A DNA stretch of 24,417 nt, from IMG/VR virus record IMGVR_UViG_3300012039_000026, positions 1 to 24,417 of that record; one strand, given 5' to 3'. The stretch comes from a virus. Both the position numbers and the translations under genes were made by a program. The notes beneath the pieces are model-generated. The model was given only the letters and a program-made list of their open reading frames with translations, had not been told where the DNA came from and made no database searches. Of this stretch, positions 20,807 through 24,417 are shown piece by piece; position 1 is the first letter of the stretch, and each line of letters starts with the position of its first letter.

Positions 20807-21093
20807 GCCGAAACCTCAACGCAAAGAACAGATCTATCCTTAAAGACACGTCCCCCGTCCCCGCCTTCCCCGCCCCGATCCGCCCTCCGGCAGTCCATAT
20901 CTCTATGTCCTGTAGCCCTTCGTGGTCGGCCCCGAGATCTCGCCCGGGTCACAGCCGTTGAAGTTCTGCCGTATGGTTCGGTCGTTCGCGTCTCAGTCGG
21001 TCGTGCTCAGCTCAGACACACTGTTTCGCACTCGCGTGTGCGCCCTTCCGGCCCGATCGTGGCCCCCCATGTGTCTCAACTGCCTACGCTAGT
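20807..21093 (-). other. 287-nt gap without a convincing gene
   Basis: Between the methyltransferase stop and GTG 20806 no frame looks like a full gene. On the minus strand ATG 21071 opens 25 codons (MGGHDRAGRAHTRVRNSVSE) to a TGA, and the same frame continues after the stop as NFNGCDPGEISGPTTKGYRT before a TAG. This might be a decayed or shifted small gene. A G-quadruplex motif lies at 20852-20876. A promoter for the genes that follow is plausible, but no -35/-10 pair is clear. Confidence 0.5.
20852..20876 (-). promoter_or_regulatory. G-quadruplex motif upstream of replication gene
   Basis: On the minus (coding) strand the sequence has four G tracts of 4, 4, 4 and 5 (GGGG-C-GGGG-AAGGC-GGGG-AC-GGGGG), which satisfies the standard quadruplex rule with loops of 1, 5 and 2 nt. 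It lies about 45 nt before GTG 20806 and would be in the 5' region of that mRNA. Structure is predicted from sequence only. Confidence 0.7.
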
Positions 21094-21873
21094 TCAGACG
21101 GCTAACCCGTCATTCAGCGCAGGATTACCAAATAAATCGAGTGCGCCTTGCTGTAAACGCTTCGCGATTCGCTCGCAGTACTGCTCTTGCGCCTCCACCC
21201 CGACAGCCTTTCGGCCAAGTCGCTTCGCACATACTAGCGTCGTACCTGACCCTGCATAGAAATCAGCCACGAGATCGCCTGGGTTACTGAACAACGTGAT
21301 CCATTGGTTCAGCAGCCATTCGGGCTTCTGCGTCGGGTGCCATCGCTGCTCGTTCGTGTTCTCACAAGTGAACCCGTTGATCACTGGACCATCCCAGACA
21401 TTCGGGCAGTAGCCGCCAGCGTTAAATGTCCACCCGCCACCCTTCGTCTGCCAGACAGCCATCTCCATTGCGCGGACGATCTGCTTCCGAAAGTTAGGGG
21501 CCGGATTTGACTTACGCCAGAACAGCAGCGCCCGGTGGTCTAGGCCGGTCTGTAGGTAGGCAGAGAACAGGAACTCAGACGTGAAGCTCACCAGCGCCCC
21601 AGAGGGCCGCAGAACTCCAGCCACGGCCTGACAGAATGGTTCCGGTTGCCAGTCGTGATCCCAGTCGCCAAAGTCCCGAACGATCTCGCGCATCGTGCCA
21701 TCCTTGCGAGGCACCTTCCCGATGGTCGTATTCGCCCGCCCGCCCACAGCCCGAGCCGAGACGTTGTACGGAGGGTCCGTGAGAATCAACGACACGCCAG
21801 TCACCAGAGGCCAGACGTCGGCGCAGTCGCCCAGATACAGCGTGACAGCCTCATCCTGGTAGTACGGCGTCAC
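21094..21873 (-). CDS. Beta-class DNA amino-methyltransferase (N4-C or N6-A)
   Basis: This 259-aa enzyme would transfer a methyl group from S-adenosylmethionine to an exocyclic amino group of cytosine or adenine. Catalytic motif IV, TDPPYN (32-37), precedes the SAM-binding motif I, DFYAGSGTT (204-212), the order typical of the beta class. EQRWHPTQKPEWLLNQWI between them is the expected motif X region. GTG 21873 was chosen because GGGGGAAG lies 5 nt upstream and GTGA overlaps the preceding zinc-ribbon stop. Starting at 21897 would collide with that gene. No partner restriction enzyme is seen, so it is probably an orphan methylase for protection from host restriction. The target sequence is unknown. 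Confidence 0.9.
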   Translation of the reverse strand: MTPYYQDEAVTLYLGDCADVWPLVTGVSLILTDPPYNVSARAVGGRANTTIGKVPRKDGTMREIVRDFGDWDHDWQPEPFCQAVAGVLRPSGALVSFTSEFLFSAYLQTGLDHRALLFWRKSNPAPNFRKQIVRAMEMAVWQTKGGGWTFNAGGYCPNVWDGPVINGFTCENTNEQRWHPTQKPEWLLNQWITLFSNPGDLVADFYAGSGTTLVCAKRLGRKAVGVEAQEQYCERIAKRLQQGALDLFGNPALNDGLAV

Positions 21874-21986
21874 TGCTTCCCCCTGCACGCGATACACACC
21901 GGCTGCGGCTTGGTCATGTCAAATGGCTTCTTGCACTCTGCGCAGATGACGCGGGTGGCGTTGGCCTGGGTGTCGTCGTAACTCAT
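21870..21986 (-). CDS. 38-aa zinc-ribbon peptide before the methyltransferase
   Basis: ATG 21986 opens a 38-codon gene reading MSYDDTQANATRVICAECKK, then PFDMTKPQPVCIACRGKQ. The two CxxC pairs (CAEC and CIAC) form a minimal zinc ribbon. Both ends are 4-nt overlaps (ATGA with the nuclease, GTGA with the methyltransferase). Its last codons carry the ribosome binding site of the methyltransferase. The role is unknown; it may bind nucleic acid or a partner. Confidence 0.7.
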   Translation of the reverse strand: MSYDDTQANATRVICAECKKPFDMTKPQPVCIACRGKQ

Positions 21987-22297
21987 TCTTGGACCTTCCC
22001 CACGAGATCGATAAAGTCGCCATAGGCCAACACCACTAAGCCCTCGGTATCGCGCTGGCGTGGCTTCTTGAGGATGAGGATGCCCGTCTTACCCTTGGGT
22101 AGTGCCGTGCCTCTGATGCCGTCCAGCCATGCCCATAACCAGGCCGGGAGAGACTTGCGCAGCTTGACCTGGACGCAGAACAGGCCAGATTCTACGTCGG
22201 CCCCATCGCGATCGATGCCGGTCACGGGGATGCGCTTGCCATTGAGATCGGCTGCGCAGCGACGTTCACTGGCCTTCCATGTGGCGCGTGCGGTCAT
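21983..22297 (-). CDS. Hjc/Mrr-like nuclease of phage replication block
   Basis: This 104-aa protein has the small restriction-endonuclease-like fold pattern seen in phage resolvase-type nucleases: WKASERRCAADLNGKRIPVT (7-26) with Glu11, GADVES (32-37) with Asp34, then FCVQVKLRKSLPAWLWAWLD (40-59). The catalytic ExK of Hjc-type enzymes is here Gln43-Val-Lys45. QxK does occur in Mrr and VRR-NUC relatives, so activity is not excluded. It would cut branched DNA or packaging intermediates. ATG 22297 overlaps the previous stop as ATGA. Confidence 0.7.
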   Translation of the reverse strand: MTARATWKASERRCAADLNGKRIPVTGIDRDGADVESGLFCVQVKLRKSLPAWLWAWLDGIRGTALPKGKTGILILKKPRQRDTEGLVVLAYGDFIDLVGKVQE

Positions 22298-22599
22298 GGC
22301 CTGACCAGCGATTCCAGTAACTTGGCCTGCACCATGCCGAGCGTCGTAATGTGTGCGGAATTGCGCCTCTCGTCGCACCACACATGCAGTGAGACAATGA
22401 CCACCCTCAGCCGTTCTATCTCGGCCATCGCCTCGTCATAGGTCATGGGCTTCACTTGATCCTCTGGAAGCGCATGCCACCGAGCGGCACGAGCACAGGG
22501 TTGGTCCTCTTCAGCTCCACAATCCGAACAGCGGCCATTGAGTGGATCAGGGCCGAACTCGCGCTCGTCTGGGCCGTTGTAATATTTCGCATCCATCAC
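22294..22599 (-). CDS. Small phage protein with Cys pair
   Basis: This 101-aa protein has an N-terminal Cys unit (GRCSDCGAEEDQPCARAARW), followed by a helical part (YDEAMAEIERLRVVIVSLHV) and a C-terminal helix. The CxxC and later Cys suggest a partial zinc site. GTG 22599 would overlap the stop of one possible upstream frame; ATG 22596 (MDAKYYNGPD) is an equally good start 3 nt later. The stop overlaps the nuclease start as ATGA. Function unknown. Confidence 0.6.
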   Translation of the reverse strand: MMDAKYYNGPDEREFGPDPLNGRCSDCGAEEDQPCARAARWHALPEDQVKPMTYDEAMAEIERLRVVIVSLHVWCDERRNSAHITTLGMVQAKLLESLVRP

Positions 22600-22626
22600 T
22601 TCACGCGAATCGGCGGTCTGGGCTCC

Positions 22627-22776
22627 TCAGCACGCACGGGATTGTGCGACCAGCGCGTAGCCATCGACCCGCACTGACCCAGACCGCCGAATGTCAAAAT
22701 CTGTGTTGTCCCGAATCTCCACCAGCTCGGGACCACACTGGTTAGAAATGCGTCCATGTAAGGAGTCGGCCACCAT
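22627..22776 (-). CDS. 49-aa protein, probable
   Basis: ATG 22776 opens a 49-codon frame (MVADSLHGRISNQCGPELVE, then IRDNTDFDIRRSGSVRVDGY). Its balanced composition, with Asp/Glu/Arg and a beta-like C-terminal part, looks more like real protein than the overlapping longer frame (22596-22784), which is Trp-rich. No strong ribosome binding site is visible, and it lies 15 nt after the exonuclease stop. The competing frame does end in a GTGA overlap with the next gene, so the choice is not settled. No function can be assigned. Confidence 0.45.
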   Translation of the reverse strand: MVADSLHGRISNQCGPELVEIRDNTDFDIRRSGSVRVDGYALVAQSRAC

Positions 22777-22791
22777 AGGCGCACTTGGAGT

Positions 22792-23460
22792 TCAAAATCC
22801 CACCACCATCTCTGCCTGCCGCTGGATCACCCCTAGACGCCGTGCCAGCTCAACCGTGGTTTCCACATCCGCCTGGACATGGCTGACCACGGCTTCCCAG
22901 TCGCCAGCCGCGACCAGGGCCGGAATGTCCTTGCCGTTGATCGTGTCGTTGACGGGGATGCCAAACCGCTTAGCGAAGGCCTTGAGTGACCGGCGCATGG
23001 CCCCCTGGTCGTAGGTGCCTTCATTGAACGTGAGCAGGCTATAGAGATCCTCGATGCCGCGGCGGGTGTACTTGCCCAGGTCCAGGTCAGGGTGTGGCAC
23101 GCGCAGGTACCGGCTGCGCTGGATCATGTATTTCAGGTCAAAGGCCTTGATATTGAACCCGACGATGGTTCTGTGCCGTGCTATGTGCCAGGCATAGTTC
23201 AGGCCCTCATGTTCTTCGGCTTCATTCCTGATAGGCCGATAATCTGACGCGTCCTCCGTCCACAGCCCAATCGCCACGATGCGCCCGACATTCCAGTCCA
23301 GGCCGAGCTTGTCCAGCCGTGCCTCTGTCTTGGCTTCAATGTCGGCCTTGACCTTCTCTGGATCTTTCAGCCGTGAGTCGGGCTGGACCGGCTCGAGATA
23401 ATCCTCGGCATTTGGCAGACCGCAAGTCTCGATGTCGATGACGATTGGGCTGGTGTCCAT
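22792..23460 (-). CDS. DEDD-family 3'-5' exonuclease
   Basis: This 222-aa protein has an RNase H-fold exonuclease layout: VIDIET (7-12; Asp9, Glu11), GFNIKAFDLKYM (101-112; Asp108) and SHVQADVETT (193-202; Asp198). The spacing H194-x3-D198 matches YxxxD of the DEDDy class with His in place of Tyr. It probably serves in replication or recombination proofreading, as a stand-alone exonuclease encoded apart from a polymerase. The central segment (20-60) is Lys/Glu-rich and may be an insertion. ATG 23460 follows the previous stop by 3 nt with only a weak AGG. Confidence 0.8.
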   Translation of the reverse strand: MDTSPIVIDIETCGLPNAEDYLEPVQPDSRLKDPEKVKADIEAKTEARLDKLGLDWNVGRIVAIGLWTEDASDYRPIRNEAEEHEGLNYAWHIARHRTIVGFNIKAFDLKYMIQRSRYLRVPHPDLDLGKYTRRGIEDLYSLLTFNEGTYDQGAMRRSLKAFAKRFGIPVNDTINGKDIPALVAAGDWEAVVSHVQADVETTVELARRLGVIQRQAEMVVGF

Positions 23461-23463
23461 GAC

Positions 23464-23859
23464 CTAGAAATCGATGTCGTCTGCGACGATTGGATCTGGC
23501 GCAGATGCCACCGGAGCGGCTACCGTGGCTGTCTTTGTCTTCTTGGCCCGCACCCTGATCCCACCCACGAGCTTGCCACCGTACGACACATTCGGGTCCG
23601 TGTACAGGACAATCTGTTTACCGCGCCATTCATCGGTGTTATCCGACCCGAAGATCTTTTCGCAGAGCTGGATGTTGGTGCTGTTCAGGACCAACGGCTT
23701 GTCAATCTCCGCGAACGTTAGACACCACTTCATCTCGTGGTCTACGCCCTCCTTGGCGACGTTCATCTGGATACAGTCTTCAATGGTGCCCAACGCACCC
23801 GCACCCACATCGGACTGTTTCAGGAACTTGCTCTCTCTCATGTCACTGGTTCTCGGCAT
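23464..23859 (-). CDS. Conserved phage protein of replication region
   Basis: This 131-aa protein contains KFLKQSDVGAGALGTIEDCI, MKWCLTFAEIDKPLVLNSTN, then FGSDNTDEWRGKQIVLYTDP and GGKLVGGIRVRAKK. I recognise the pattern (LVLNxTN, Gx(D/S)xTDxWxGKxIxLY, GKxVxxIRVR) as a common phage family encoded near replication genes. A single-stranded-DNA-associated role has been suggested by context in such phages, but function is not established here. ATG 23859 was chosen because TAGGAG lies 5 nt upstream. The C-terminus ends in an acidic DDIDF tail, like that of SSB-type proteins, which may recruit partners. Confidence 0.7.
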   Translation of the reverse strand: MPRTSDMRESKFLKQSDVGAGALGTIEDCIQMNVAKEGVDHEMKWCLTFAEIDKPLVLNSTNIQLCEKIFGSDNTDEWRGKQIVLYTDPNVSYGGKLVGGIRVRAKKTKTATVAAPVASAPDPIVADDIDF

Positions 23860-23867
23860 CTGTGCTC

Positions 23868-24059
23868 CTACTCTGAAATCTTGCGTTGTTGGATATACAC
23901 CCGCATGGCCTGTCTGAGCGTGCGCTTGGCCTTGGCGGGTTGTGGCTGTTGGGTCACGCGATAGGCAGGAGGCATCGACCAGGCCTGGGCCATCGCCACC
24001 GCGAGCTGTTCCTGGGTCCAATCATCGATCGGCTCGAACCAATTACGCAGCATCGTCAT
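23868..24059 (-). CDS. Small basic protein of unknown function
   Basis: This 63-aa protein begins MTMLRNWFEPIDDWTQEQLA. An acidic N-terminal helix is followed by a basic Pro/Gln/Lys segment (TQQPQPAKAKRTLRQAMRVY). AAGGA sits 2 nt before ATG 24059 and 8 nt before ATG 24053, so the second ATG (MLRNWFEP) may be the true start. Its start overlaps the end of the small membrane protein by 11-17 nt. The next gene follows after 8 nt. No family is recognised. Confidence 0.6.
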   Translation of the reverse strand: MTMLRNWFEPIDDWTQEQLAVAMAQAWSMPPAYRVTQQPQPAKAKRTLRQAMRVYIQQRKISE

Positions 24060-24201
24060 AGTCCTTTGCGGTCATCGTGGCGTCATGGTCCTGCTGGCGA
24101 TGGACAATGGACGTGTTGTGCCCAGCCTCCACACAGCACCAGACGAACAGCACAATCGCGACCACTGCCGCCCAGAGCATGTAGATGTCTTCAGAGTTCA
24201 T
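24043..24201 (-). CDS. 52-aa single-pass membrane protein
   Basis: ATG 24201 opens a 52-codon gene beginning MNSEDIYMLWAAVVAIVLFV, followed by WCCVEAGHNTSIVHRQQDHD. It has one membrane helix (about 7-25) ending in two Cys, and a polar tail rich in His and Asp. GAGGG lies about 5 nt upstream and the start overlaps the previous stop as ATGA. Function unknown; early phage membrane peptides can act in exclusion or host takeover, but nothing here shows it. Confidence 0.6.
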   Translation of the reverse strand: MNSEDIYMLWAAVVAIVLFVWCCVEAGHNTSIVHRQQDHDATMTAKDYDDAA

Positions 24202-24417
24202 GCGGCCCTCGGTACAAGATCAAGCCACTGACAACCCGGCGCGTTCATGTCGATGAGAATCTCCACGACCCACTCGGCATATTCCGCGAGTGCGCGGTCA
24301 CGCGCACGAGCGGCGTAGTCGGCGGAGGCGGCGGCGGAGGCGGCGGCGGCGCCGGCGGAGGCGTCGCCGTCGGCGGCGGAGGCGGCTGCGTCGGCGGCGG
24401 CGCCGCCGTCGGCGGCG
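24198..24417 (-). CDS. Ala-rich repeat protein, C-terminal fragment
   Basis: The frame enters from the right edge and ends at TGA 24198, giving 72 residues. The first 33 are almost only Ala, Ser, Asp and Gly in triplet runs (AADGGAAADAAASAADGDAS). The rest is normal: ADYAARARDRALAEYAEWVV, then EILIDMNAPGCQWLDLVPRA. Ala-rich repeats of this kind occur in uncharacterised phage and plasmid proteins upstream of a conserved Trp/Leu-rich C-terminus. The start is outside the window. The stop overlaps the next start as ATGA. Function unknown. Confidence 0.6.
   Translation of the reverse strand, partial: AADGGAAADAAASAADGDASAGAAAASAAASADYAARARDRALAEYAEWVVEILIDMNAPGCQWLDLVPRAA
24318..24417. repeat. 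GCC-type triplet repeat tract at right edge
   Basis: About 100 nt are built from imperfect GCC/GGC triplets with interspersed GAC and TCC codons (minus strand). The tract encodes the Ala-rich part of the fragment gene and continues to the window end. Its simplicity makes slippage, length variation and assembly breaks likely. Confidence 0.8.

Noticed and set aside
20716-20952. 78-aa Arg-rich minus-strand frame across the G-quadruplex region
   Set aside because: It is almost all Arg, Gly and Ser, overlaps the replication-type gene in another frame and has no ribosome binding site.
22596-22784. 62-aa minus-strand frame between exonuclease and the 22599 gene
   Set aside because: It is Trp/Arg/Pro-rich and looks out of frame compared with the overlapping 22627-22776 frame. 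It does end in a GTGA overlap, so it is kept only as an alternative.
24318-24417. CRISPR array or iteron origin in the right-edge repeats
   Set aside because: The units are imperfect triplets within an open frame, not spaced repeats.

Overview
The window looks like a piece of a tailed double-stranded DNA phage (Caudoviricetes) or prophage with high GC content. The evidence is a terminase, portal, scaffold and capsid block, a set of large tail or fibre-like proteins, and a replication and DNA-modification block, all packed with almost no intergenic space. I see no rRNA, tRNA or bacterial housekeeping gene. The host cannot be named from the sequence. Two Tat-type leaders and one Sec-type leader suggest a bacterial host, and the set resembles phages known mainly from metagenomes.

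Layout, right to left along the minus strand (direction of transcription). From 24417 to 20483: replication and early genes. These are an Ala-rich repeat protein entering from the right edge, a small membrane protein, a conserved phage protein of the replication region, a DEDD 3'-5' exonuclease, an Hjc/Mrr-like nuclease, a 38-aa zinc ribbon, a beta-class DNA methyltransferase, and a stand-alone domain found in phage replication proteins. From 20486 to 19195: five tiny genes, several with paired cysteines, one an NrdR-like zinc ribbon. From 19135 to 11134: a secreted matrixin-like metalloprotease, a coiled-coil/beta-helix (tailspike or pectate-lyase fold) protein, a triple-PKD protein, and beta-rich fibre-like proteins. 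From 11137 to 10585: a small membrane protein, a coiled-coil peptide and an excisionase-like HTH protein.

From 8558 to 10604 the plus strand carries a cassette of small early-type genes, including an Arc-like ribbon-helix-helix protein. It runs tail to tail into the excisionase-like gene and is divergent from the packaging/head operon. That operon starts at 8361 on the minus strand: zinc ribbon, small terminase, Cys-rich protein, terminase ATPase, HNH endonuclease, terminase nuclease, a Tat-leader Cys protein, a membrane protein, portal, zinc-finger protein, a Tat-leader decoration-like protein, small head or connector proteins, a terminator, the scaffold, and the start of the major capsid gene at the left edge.

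The most striking points are these. (1) The large terminase is split into an ATPase gene and a nuclease gene with an endonuclease VII-type HNH gene overlapping both. (2) Two structural-operon proteins start with textbook twin-arginine leaders. (3) A secreted zinc protease, a beta-helix protein and a PKD protein sit consecutively, each carrying a Pro-rich linker. (4) At least 24 gene junctions are 4-nt stop/start overlaps, which fixes many start codons and exposes several genes shorter than 60 codons. (5) There are two G-quadruplex-capable tracts on the coding strand.
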